Position numbers and translations under genes: made by a program
Notes under the pieces: generated by a model
The model's database searches: none
What the model was told of the DNA's origin: nothing
Seen by the model: the letters and a program-made list of their open reading frames with translations, nothing else
Part shown: in pieces, positions 31,481-41,842 of the stretch
Position numbering within the stretch: the stretch's first letter is position 1
Layout of the letters: the number at the start of each line of letters is the position of its first letter
Origin: Ramazzottius varieornatus
Taxonomy: Eukaryota > Tardigrada > Eutardigrada > Parachela > Ramazzottiidae
Assembly (NCBI GenBank): GCA_001949185.1
Contig: BDGG01000001.1
Span: forward strand, 4,642,629 to 4,706,628
DNA: 64,000 nt
Reading direction: 5' to 3'

Positions 31481-34079
31481 CTACTTGACAACAAATAAAT
31501 CTGCTAAGGTGAAAAACTTTCCGGTCAGAGACACGTCATCTTCGAGCTCCTCACTGCTTGGCATGTCATTGTCGTCTTGACCGAACAAATCATCAAGGAT
31601 TGCCATTTGACTTTCCAGCTCCATTAGATCGGTTTCACCGCCACCTGGAAAAGTAATATTCTAAAGTACCGATGTCAAAATAGTAATGTCGAAGTAAATT
31701 GAAAATCATATCATAATGTAAGTGAATTGTTTACCTTGATCAAGTTTCACTGGTACTGTCTCTTCGTCCACTGTTACAACAACAACAGGCTCATCTGAAA
31801 CATTTCCGGTCATCTTTGCTTTCTTCTCGTCCTTTTCTCTCTTACGTTTTCTTGAGAGCTCCTCATCTTCACGACAGAATTCCATTTTCAGCGTGCACAT
31901 ACCACTAACCAGATTAAGTCCCAATCTGTTTCTGCTTGCCGTATGGACATCGTTCATTTTCTTCCAGAAACGTTCAACTGAAGCGGCGTGCGGGCAAGCT
32001 GAAAGAAGGAACTTAGCCAGCTGAGCCAGTTCTGAATGCTCGGCCTCGGCATAAGTCCAGTAATCGAGAGGGTTACTCAGCTGGCTAGTGTACTTCAAGT
32101 CGAAGACACCCTGATTCGCAGTGTAACGGATTGCAGAAGTCAGCAAGGAAGTCGGATCTTTTTGGAAGAACTGTCGGTAAAGGTCGCTGGCCCACGTGTA
32201 AATCACTCCACTATGAACTTTGTTAGGGTCACGGCGGAACATATCGAGCTTTAGTTTGGGGTCGAGGAACATTGCTACAGCGAATACGTCGGTTGGGTAG
32301 AAGCTTTTCCACCGCTTTTCCAGTTGAGAAACTAAAGTCCAAGAAACGTCACGATCTTTCAACAGCGAAAACCCACAGTAGATATCGCGTATGGCTGAGC
32401 CGATGTCAGCAATCGTGCAATTGTCTGATTCTGCCTTTGCTTGTGCGCTGACCAGCGGCCTAAGTACTGCAGCAATCTCTTTTGCGCCAAGCCAGAACTC
32501 GTCGTCATCGAGGATCACTTTTAAGTTGAATGGTACCAGACCCAAATTCGCGCTGTACTGACGCCATACATCTGCAACAAANNNNNNNNNNNNNNNNNNN
32601 NNNNNNNNNNNNNNNNNNNNNNNNNNNNNNNNNNNNNNNNNNNNNNNNNNNNNNNNNNNNNNNNNNNNNNNNNNNNNNNNNNNNNNNNNNNNNNNNNNNN
32701 NNNNNNNNNNNNNNNNNNNNNNNNNNNNNNNNNNNNNNNNNNNNNNNNNNNNNNNNNNNNNNNNNNNNNNNNNNNNNNNNNNNNNNNNNNNNNNNNNNNN
32801 NNNNNNNNNNNNNNNNNNNNNNNNNNNNNNNNNNNNNNNNNNNNNNNNNNNNNNNNNNNNNNNNNNNNNNNNNNNNNNNNNNNNNNNNNNNNNNNNNNNN
32901 NNNNNNNNNNNNNNNNNNNNNNNNNNNNNNNNNNNNNNNNNNNNNNNNNNNNNNNNNNNNNNNNNNNNNNNNNNNNNNNNNNNNNNNNNNNNNNNNNNNN
33001 NNNNNNNNNNNNNNNNNNNNNNNNNNNNNNNNNNNNNNNNNNNNNNNNNNNNNNNNNNNAGTTTCTGCGAGAGAAGTCTTCGAGCTTTCCGATGAGCTCC
33101 GTCAGAATCACAGGTCACGAATCGTACATCAGCCTTGTAGTCCTTCTTCACCTCAGTAAGTTTCTGGAAGGTTTCTCTCATGACGTACTCGCCGTCGTAG
33201 TTCGTGCCTGTGATGTCAATAGCGGAGCCCAGTGTAAAGTTCTCCGTGCCGTTCTCATTCCGAACAGTGACAAGAAAACCTGTATATAGTACGTCATATG
33301 AGTGATTAACAGCTTGATAAATAAGTTTTAGTGGCAATACTTACCCAGCACTTTATCCCGGCTAACATTCTTGTAACCATCGAAAGTCATGGTGAGATAC
33401 TTCTGACCGATCAGCTTACTAGATACTTCCGCCGTTGCTTCTTTGATTCGAGCTGGTACAATGCGACGCGCCACGGTGAAACGACTCGGAATAACCAGCT
33501 GGGGACGAAGGAACTTAAGGAGACGGACCATGCGAGTATCTTCGGACGCGGCGAATGGTATGTTGCAGCTCACACAGGCATCGCCGTACGATTCTTCGAA
33601 TTGCTGCTGCTCAGAAGAAGTTAATGGTCGATCAAGGAAGGTCCGTAGGCTTGCTTGACTTTTAGTGCGCTTATTGGCGTCGTCGGCCAGTGTATCAGTG
33701 GCTGACTTTCGCTTCTTCGACTCATCATTCTTTGGGAAATGTCTTTCTCGAACGACTCGCGGGACATTCGCGCAGGTTTTGAGATGTTGCAGCAATCTCG
33801 GCCTGTCACCTCGAATCGGCTTGACCACTTTCACACCAGCCTCTACACAGTGCTTACAGGTTGCTTTGCGGTGCTTGGACTTCGGCCAGTATTCAGCACT
33901 TCTTTCGAACTCGGTCCACAGGTCAAGACGACTAACCTTTGTGCCACCTATCGATCAATCAGCAATCAATCATTCGAACACAGTGAATAGAATCCCTATG
34001 TCGACCACATAGAAGTCCACTTACGTTTTGTGTCTTGCTGTTCATCGGTCTCCTCGTCGCTCTCCTCGCTTTCAGACAT
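31481..34079 (-). CDS. hAT transposase with BED zinc finger
   Basis: Four exons on the minus strand (34025-34079, 33345-33947, 31735-33279, 31481-31644) give about 788 codons including the gap, in frame throughout. Exon 1 is acidic (MSESEESDEETDEQQ). Exon 2 carries a BED-type finger (LWTEFERSAEYWPKSKH, CKHC, HLKTC). The RNase H-like catalytic core begins in exons 2-3 (KYLTMTFDGYKNVSRDK, VTCDSD) but is interrupted by the gap at 32582-33059. The hAT C-terminal dimerisation region is intact (YWTYAEAEHSELAQLAKFLL, CPHAASVERFWKKMNDVH, SRNRL). No stop or frameshift is seen in the readable parts, so it may still be functional, or only recently inactive. Confidence 0.88.
32582..33059. other. Assembly gap (run of N) inside the transposase
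   Basis: 478 consecutive N. The reading frame is the same on both sides, which suggests the gap size is about right or differs by a multiple of three. Probably unresolved because the element is repeated in the genome. Confidence 0.99.
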
Positions 34080-34679
34080 CGTGTATGCAAACAGAGGTTC
34101 GTAGTCAAGCTCGAAGTACGCTAGTGTCAGATTAGATTGAACGGAGTAAGAATGATAAGGCCGAAAGCAGCTGCGTATATTTCGTACTGCGGCAGTGTAA
34201 ACCAGACTGTGTCATCATGTCCACTGATGTAAAGCTTCTCTCAGATCGACAATCACTCAATCAATGGTTTCCCTCAACCCGTGTTCAATTAACACGGCTT
34301 TTAATCAGTTAATGGCGATTTGAACGGATATTTCGGTTTTATACTCGCGTGTAATTCCAAGTGTAATTACACTTTTACAGTTGTATTTTACACTACAACT
34401 TTCCGAAGATTGTAATGTAATGTAAAAGTGTAAATTTAATGTAAAATGTAATGTAATGTAAAGTGTAATGCTCATCATTACGATGTACGGCAGCTCATCA
34501 GTGACAGTGATCATGTCTCATGACTATCATCTCTTTGTTTACTAAGTAGTTTACTTCTGGACTTTGATGAGCCACTACCTTTGTGAAGACTCCGGAGTCA
34601 TCTGACGAAGTTCGTCCACGCTTCCGAAGTGAGTTTCAAAGGTGCGCTTCGACGGGTGAAGCAGACAAAGCGACGCAAG

Positions 34680-36677
34680 ATGTCCACGCAGATTCGGAAC
34701 CTGAATGGCGCAGCGGAAACAGGACGACCAGGAGCAGTCAATCTCTCTACAGGAACACCTAACAAGCCAGAACTCCTCTACAAGATGGAGGATTTCGGAG
34801 CCGATGTCCACATGGCCATGATCATGGCACGAGAAGATGGCATCATCACGGCCAGCCAAGACAGGTGCGTCACTCAGCTGGTATTGCTGGGAGGAAAGGG
34901 AACTTCAGATAAGCTTTTACAGGACTATCAGAATATGGCTGAAGAGGGACAACGGAAGGTATTGGCCCAGTATATGCCAGTACATGTCTACACCACCGAC
35001 AGCCTTTGCCTACAATCCCGAGACCAGAAAGATCTTTGTCGGGACGGAGTCAGGCCTTATATCTGTAAGTACTAGTATCCTTCCTTCTTTGCATGCTGCT
35101 GTATATACGGTAAAATCCTTCCCATACTGAATCTTTGTTCGACCAACACGAAGCCTTTGCCGTTCACGTTTATCAAGTGTTTGTTTGTGTGTTTACAGGA
35201 ATTTGTTATCTCCAATGACTTCAACCGTGTCACGCAGCTAAAAGATTATACTGGTAAGCAATAGAATCGCGCAGTGTTCATTGACTGCGAAGATGCAGTC
35301 AACCGGAAGTGAAAGCGTCCATCAAGTTTACTCGTCTGTTTTGCAGGTCATGAGAAGCGTATTACTGCTATCTTCTTTGCCTTGGAGTGCGAATGGTTAC
35401 TGAGCTGTTCACGGGACAAGTCCCTTCGATGGTTCTGCAGTGAGAGTGGACGACAGATTGGATCCTTCCTTTTAACAGCCTGGATAACTGCTTTGCAGTA
35501 AGCATCTTTTTCTGCTGTTTCAATCCTTTCGCTATTTTTATGGTTAACGACCGTAGGTTCGATGTTCCGGCAAAGTATGCGTTCGTTGGAGATTACTCCG
35601 GTGCGATCCACGTGCTACGGCTACAAGACAACGGCCATCAGCTGGTCTCGACTATTCGTGGTCATGCTGGCTCCGTTCGATGCCTGGCTTGGGACGCCAG
35701 CAGACAGCAGCTCTTCTCCGGAGGATTTGATCAGAACATCGTCGTGTGGGATATTGGCGGAAAGGCTGGTCAGGCTTATGAACTTCAAGCTCATTCGTAA
35801 GTCCATCTTGTACCAACAGCGCCATCTTTAGGCTGTTACATGGCGTCACTTCCGGTGCCTTTACAAATACTGAAGTATACTACTGACATTGATCCGTTTT
35901 GTGTTATTTAGTGGCAAGGTAACATCTCTGTACTATGCGAGCTCGACCCAGCAGCTAATTTCCGGTGGAGAAGATGGGCTGCTTGCTGTGTGGGACATGT
36001 CAGTCACAAGAACCGAGGTAGGGCCTTCACGAAGTTTTCTCAATTCCGTATGCTCGGCTTGCGAGCTGCGTCCTGGTACGGTTGTTCTGTATTAATGGCC
36101 TAAGACCGGTCTTCTCATCTATAGACGCCGACATGGCAAGAAAGTGATACCTGCCAGCAGTGCAACAAGCCTTTCTTCTGGAACTTCAAGATGATGTTTG
36201 ATGTTAAGCAGCTGGGCATGAGGCAGCACCACTGCAGGTAAGATATACAATATCTGGCCAGGTTCCACAGATCAGAACCTTGACGTTACCTTGTCGTGTC
36301 TTATGATGTTCCGCGTCCGGTTAGGCACTGCGGTAAAGCTATCTGCGACGCCTGCAGTCCCAACAGACTGACCATTCCCATCATGGGCTTCGAATGTCCA
36401 GTCCGAGTTTGCGTGGTCTGCTACGGACTGCTGAAAGACCAGTCCCGTGCAAGCAAAGCCGTCCTCAACAACACGATGCATTCCATAACCTCCATTGACG
36501 TGGACGAGACCAGGAAGCACATGCTGACCGTCGGTCAAGACAAAGTTATCAAGGTAAGACTAGTCTAACAAAATTAAACATCTTGGCGGCTTTAGAGATC
36601 CCGCACTGCCCAACTGTCCGTGTATCTTGTAGATATGGAATGTGAAGAATCTGCTTCAGAAAACCGGAGAAGATTAG
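34680..36677 (+). CDS. WD-repeat and FYVE-domain protein (WDFY1/WDFY2 type)
   Basis: Endosomal adaptor with WD40 propeller and a PI3P-binding FYVE finger inserted between blades. Nine exons (34680-34864, 34923-35064, 35199-35253, 35347-35497, 35557-35796, 35912-36017, 36125-36237, 36325-36553, 36633-36677) give about 421 residues; human WDFY2 has 400. WD blades include [69 protein letters not shown] and [15 protein letters not shown]. The FYVE domain spans about residues 285-355 with [34 protein letters not shown] and VRVCVVCY, so the eight zinc ligands and the basic HHCR core are present. The last blade closes with [13 protein letters not shown]. The N-terminus is about 20 residues longer than human. 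The hAT element ends 200 bp upstream. Confidence 0.96.
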
Positions 36678-36924
36678 TAACTGTATTTTCTTAATCTCTT
36701 TTCATTCTTCGCTTGGAAGCGTGAATTTTTCTACGCTGTGATTATGACTTTACTTATTCCTGCAAGATAGCTTGACGACTGAAAGTCTAGACTGAGCTCT
36801 ACTTTGATGTCTCGATCGTTCAACCCTGTCGTGCGATGGGAATGTTTTTTATTTGTTAATTAATTTTTGTGTTCAGTCTAAGCTCGATCACGTTTCCGGA
36901 AGCGAAACAGAACCAGACTTGACA

Positions 36925-36992
36925 AGATCGTTTCTTAGTTGCGCGCGCTTCAGCCAAAAACACCGAAAACGTGCGCCACTTAGCAGAACAAT
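36925..36992. repeat. Palindromic MITE-like repeat copy downstream of WDFY
   Basis: AAGATCGTTTCTTAGTTGCG then CGCGCTTCAGCC on the left; AACGTGCGCCACTTAGCAGA then ACAATT on the right. Confidence 0.65.
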
Positions 36993-38635
36993 TAAGTCTA
37001 GTCTGCTTTCCGTGCTCCCAAATCACATCTGTAAACCGGTGTACTTTCGAGAGGGAAAGCTGTACCATTGGGGGAAGGAGACAACAGCTTGCAAATGTAT
37101 TGTGCCGATTGTATGGCGGTAATTCTCAAGTTTATTCCAAATAATAACTTGCGTCATCCGGACCGCAGGCTTTTGTCAACCTTCTCTTGAAGATTACTTC
37201 CTGGTCCAGGTTGCCTGCCATGTCGATGAAGCAATGGTCAACTTACCATAAGAGGCCAACAGTCAATGATCGTCCGGGACAACTCAGACGCGCTTCATGT
37301 AATCACTAATCACCAAGAAGTACTTTCCACTCATTAGGCTGGTATTGTTCTAAGCACGGCAGGTGATGTCCAACGGAGACCACGGTCATTAACACCTACC
37401 ACCTTTCTTGATTAACGCTAGTGAAATGCACCATGTATTCATTCCCGTTGGCAACCAGGGAGTTTCGAGAACGATCAAAAGTGTTTCATAGTATCCGGAG
37501 TTTGTAAGTTTATAGTTCGACACCCGGTTCCTCACAACTTGAAGCTCACTCGTGCGGTGCATGGTTTCCATAGACGTCTTCTTTCTACGAAGACTCCAAC
37601 GACTAAGGAATTCGGAATGGTTTGACTTGGTCGGAAATTTATGCTGCTCATGTAGAGGGGGGGCAAGTAGTGTTATGGAGTAGCTCTTGAGTTTTGTATG
37701 ATGATGGGGAATTTCTGGCTGATAATCGAAGAACTGGAAGTCAAATGGATGCAGTGATTTGCTCATGTCGAATCGATTGGTCGAATAAACTCCGTCTGTC
37801 TTGTTTGCATTTTGGCCAGTTTACAATTTCCCTCTGTGTGCCCTGACCAGTGTCCAGTCGGCGACTGAAGTCTCGAGCATCATAAATGTAATGGTCCATA
37901 TAAAATCATCCAGAAGGACTGGACGTCTGTGATATGTCTGATCCTCTGGACAGGTGTTGAACTTGAAACAACAGCAGTGCATATGCTCCACTATCCTCTC
38001 TCTTCACTGATCCCCTTTTGCATGGTCAGTCGGCCTGCTGCACCGGTCTTCGAGTGTAAAATCAACATGGACAAGCAGGAGTCTGTTTTCATTTTAAACA
38101 ATTAGCAGCCATGGTTCAGGGACATAATTGATGTCCTTGTTGAAGTTGCACGCAATGCATACCCTGTCTTTGGTTTACACAGTTTATACACGGTATTTGC
38201 ATGACCTGTCGCTATAAAGTCGCCTACACATGTTCCATATTAATAATCATTTAAATATAGAACACACAGGGTGATTTGGCTGACCGGCATTTCAGCGATA
38301 GTAGGATTCAGTAGGTGTCTCATCCGTACGGATCAAACAGGCGCCAGTCATTAGGATCTCCCATCTGTTTGTCAGGTGGGACTGCGCGGCATCGTGCAGA
38401 GATCGGCATATGAGGATACATTAATTTTGTCTGTTCCAAATTCCTCTAAACGATTTAAGTTGACAGGACAGGACGAATTACTCAACAACCATGCACCTGG
38501 TGCAACATGTCTCACTTGGTCACGTATTTACCATTGCATAGTTACTGAGTTTAATATCCGGGTCCCAGGGCACCCTAACAGAAACGAGCAGGTCGCCGAG
38601 CGAAGTGGCGCAGAGGGTGTGTGACGTACCGGCAA

Positions 38636-38690
38636 ATGTGCGCGACTTGGGCGGTTGACCAGTCGACACAGAAGTGCGCCACTTAACCGG
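38636..38690. repeat. Palindromic MITE-like repeat copy
   Basis: AATGTGCGCGACTTGGGCGG on the left and AAGTGCGCCACTTAACCGG on the right; the family sequence appears partly inverted or rearranged here. Confidence 0.5.
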
Positions 38691-39008
38691 GAGTGGACAC
38701 TATTTTCTACTGGTCCAAGGACGACTTAAACAAAAACTTGCCAAAAATTTAGTAAGACAAATTTTGTTTTGGTATTACGGTATCCGAAGCTAAGAATTGC
38801 AACAGAGAAATATGGAAAGGACGGCAATATTTTCGACTAAAATTATGTATAAATCATTCGGGTTGAGCTGTTGGTCACATATGTACATGTGTGGCCTCGA
38901 GGGACCTGCGGGGATATTTTCGTAACAATATGGGACGCTGAGTGGCGGAAGAGGAAAGGAGAATAAGAGACCGAGTGGCTAGTCGCGGGATTTGCTCAAC
39001 GGATTTGG

Positions 39009-39898
39009 GATGATGAAAATTGTCGGTGCTGTAATTGTCACCTGTCACTTTCAGCTTGGTCAGTTTTCACTGGCATCACTTCTAATCGTATCCTGGGCAT
39101 ATTGTGGTTGGGCCAGTGTGGCACAAAGCCGCAACTTGCCAGGATTCGCGGCTTATCGAAAGCTCAGGTCTGTCTTGCACAGGCACACAGTTGCTCATGA
39201 ATTGCGTTGACGGTGGGCAGTGAACACTCGTTTTTGATCGGTTTGACCAAAGAGTTAAACTGACCGTGTGCCCTCAGCCGGAGGCAGGGAGGAAGAGGAG
39301 GAGGAAGAGGATGGCGCGATGGCATATATCTATGCAAAGTGTGGCAGATGTGAATCTCTTTTAAATCTGCTTGCCTTTACTCCTGCTTTTCCATCGCTTC
39401 AAGGCAATAGACGGCACAAATGAAAAGTGAGTTAACGCATAAAACCATAGGTGAATCGCACAACAGTTGTGCGATTTCACTATCAATTTCCTGTGATGAA
39501 TTGAATAAAGGCCAAAGCTGTGATTAATTTCACTTCACTTCTGCCGGCTGGACACTTTTCGATGTTCCTCACTGCACAGGTAGCTTGATTCAAACTGCAT
39601 CTGGCTTTATTTCCGGAACCCTTGGCTACTTCCCAACTTTTAAATTTCATTTTTGAACCCATAAGTACATTTTCTACGGCGTGGACATTCCTGGTGTGAA
39701 AATTGGAAGAGACTGATTCCCACAGCCAGTCGGCCTACCACGCCCAGAGCGAGGCGTCCTCTATCGTCGGTTACATTTGCTTATGCCTGCTTGCGCTTCA
39801 GTTGCTCTTCCATATCTCGGTTGTCTCAGAGCAATCCGGAGTTTTGGAGCGGAAGCCCTCGACAGACCGAGACGAGTCCTCATCGATTATTATAACAG
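39009..39898 (+). CDS. Tentative two-exon fragment of an unknown secreted or membrane protein
   Basis: Candidate only. Exon A (39009-39167) starts with two Met codons, is hydrophobic (SLASLLIVSWAYCGWASVA) and ends at a weak donor CTCAG|GTCTGT. Exon B (39726-39898) has a good acceptor (GATTCCCACAG), a predicted membrane helix (VGYICLCLLALQLLFHISVV), a Ser/Asp-rich end and a perfect donor AACAG|GTAAGT. Joining A to B preserves frame (phase 2). No family is recognised and no confident next exon follows. Chance exon-like signals in a gene-poor region are a real alternative. Confidence 0.22.
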
Positions 39899-41747
39899 GT
39901 AAGTGCCACAAAAGACACTGGTAGCAATGATGGTATGGCGTGCGCTGTTTGGCGGAGGTCCGAACGGAGTACCCTCTCTTCAAGCACACTTTTAAAACGC
40001 TTTGTCAGGTGTGACAACTCATCTTCGTCATTGCAACAGTAAGGTTTGAATAAAATATTTTATCTGGAAGTGGGGCGCCTGGTTGTCGTAAAGTTTTATG
40101 CTAATGCGCTGCATCGTAAATATTAGACCTGAAGTTTTTTGTGAAGGGGTAATTAGTGGGCACGTGCATCAGCCATTTTACGACGTGTGAGTCGTCGACC
40201 GCTCAATTCTGAGTCCACATCAGGCACCGCACAGAACCGTAAACTTCCTACCAAGCGGTATTCTTCGCATTGGCTCCGATGATTTACGTGGACTATATGC
40301 TTGTTCGACTGTCAAATCAACACTATCGCAAACATCTAAAAATAGAAAAGCTTCCAAGGCTTGAAACTGAAACACCTTCATAGGTTCATGTACTGCATCA
40401 AGAATGTCTGTTTCTCACCGTTCGGCCGAAACCCGATCAGCTTACTGGCCATTTCCTATCTCCTGCTGCACAGCTCACCAGTGCCCGGAGTCAGGACACA
40501 AAGATGTGACACCTTTGTGTAGATTGCTATGATGTCGTCTTTGACTGTTTATTATAGATAAATTTGGTGCATCTTTATGATGATGGGGCAGCAGGAAAAC
40601 CATTAGGGCAATCTAAATTACCTGACCAGTCGTCTGTCTTCACGAGGACCTGAGGCCTTCCCCGCTGTCTTGCCAGAAAGGGAACGGAGCGCGTCTACAT
40701 ACGTTCAGACCTGAATACGACTTGATTTGATAGGTGCGCCTGTTATCACAACCTGATGATCTGGATCATGTTTCCTAATCAAACCTGATTCAGCTGGACT
40801 TTGGCTCCAACGGTGTGTGCGGGGAATGACAACTGCCCATCCACCCCCAAATTCTTCGACCTGTGCCGAGACGAACTGGCCGTGCTTTCTTGAATCATTC
40901 CTCGGCAGTAGAGGAAAGTCCAAACCGTGTCAAAGATATCTGAAAATCGAAACAAATGTCAGATGAGCGGATATATCTCAATAAAACCAAGTCCCGAAAA
41001 ATAGCCAGAAATCTCGAATAGGATAAAAATTTTACTTGAAAATTTGGCGTGGGTTCCCATCGAACCACGCCCAAAGATCTCAAACTTGGACATATCCTGG
41101 AAAACTTTCCGGTTCGCTACTGTTTTTTTCTCACTGATTTTATGGAGTTGTGGGAGTGTTTGAAGGTGCTGAACGGGTTTTGGGGTTAGAAGAGTTCTAG
41201 AGGAAAGGCGCGCTGAGCGACCGGTATGAGTGTGGTATGTCTGGTGGAGGAAGCAAGGTACACGTCGCAGGGTAGGCCAAGTCGACCTGCACTTCCTTTC
41301 ATGGCTATTCGTCTTCTACTAGTTCAGCCGTTCTCCCACACGTTTATTTATATGTGTCATGATACAGAGTCTGAACATGTCGTCAGGTGGAACACTTTTA
41401 TCAGTTGAGATAAGCACATTTTGTTTTTCTTGCTTGTTCGACTTCCACCTCAACAGAGTTATCGAACGGTATGGTTGGCGTTCATTTGACATGAGCTGCC
41501 CTGTACTTCTGCCATTTTGCAACCTAATGTGAGGCAGTCAGCACATGATCGCTGGTGCGAGAAAAAAGGTGCTTTTCTAATTCCAACCTGGCCGATCTAG
41601 TCAACCGATAACACCTCGACTGTACGCGCAACGAACTCGTCAGTTCCTAACCTTACCCAACCCGCAAGTGTTTCCGTTTCGCTGTTCGTTATTTTGCTCC
41701 ATTTGAGGTCCCGCAAAACTTCATCAAATTACCTTCTTGTACCACAG

Positions 41748-41842
41748 GGAACTGTCAGGCTGTTCAGAAATCCGAAGAACCTACCCGAGGCCCGCTCCAT
41801 GCACAGATCTTGACCTCTTGACCATCCATCTGCTGAATCCAG
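41748..41842 (+). CDS. Tentative orphan internal exon
   Basis: 95 bp between a strong acceptor (CTTCTTGTACCACAG) and a donor AATCCAG|GTAAAA, open only in incoming phase 2 (ELSGCSEIRRTYPRPAPC...). It does not join in phase with the candidate exon at 39726-39898 directly. Unknown; may be spurious. Confidence 0.15.

Larger units (their letters stand above)
31219..34480 (-). mobile_element. hAT-superfamily DNA transposon, complete with TIRs and 8-bp target duplication
   Basis: The left end reads TAATGATGAGCATTACA and the right end ends with its reverse complement TGTAATGCTCATCATTA apart from one terminal base (AGTGTAATGCTC...), giving about 16-17 bp terminal inverted repeats. The 8 bp immediately outside are identical, CGATGTAC at 31211-31218 and 34481-34488, the duplication length of hAT elements. 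Subterminal regions on both sides are dense in GTAATGTAAAATG-type repeats, probable transposase binding sites. The element is about 3.26 kb and encodes one spliced transposase on the minus strand. It contains an assembly gap. Inserted between the Ly6-like gene and WDFY, about 0.2 kb before the WDFY start codon. Confidence 0.95.

Noticed and set aside
37389-37766. 125-residue minus-strand ORF with an ATG
   Set aside because: Longer than average for chance but without domain, signal peptide or plausible neighbours; not enough to call a gene.
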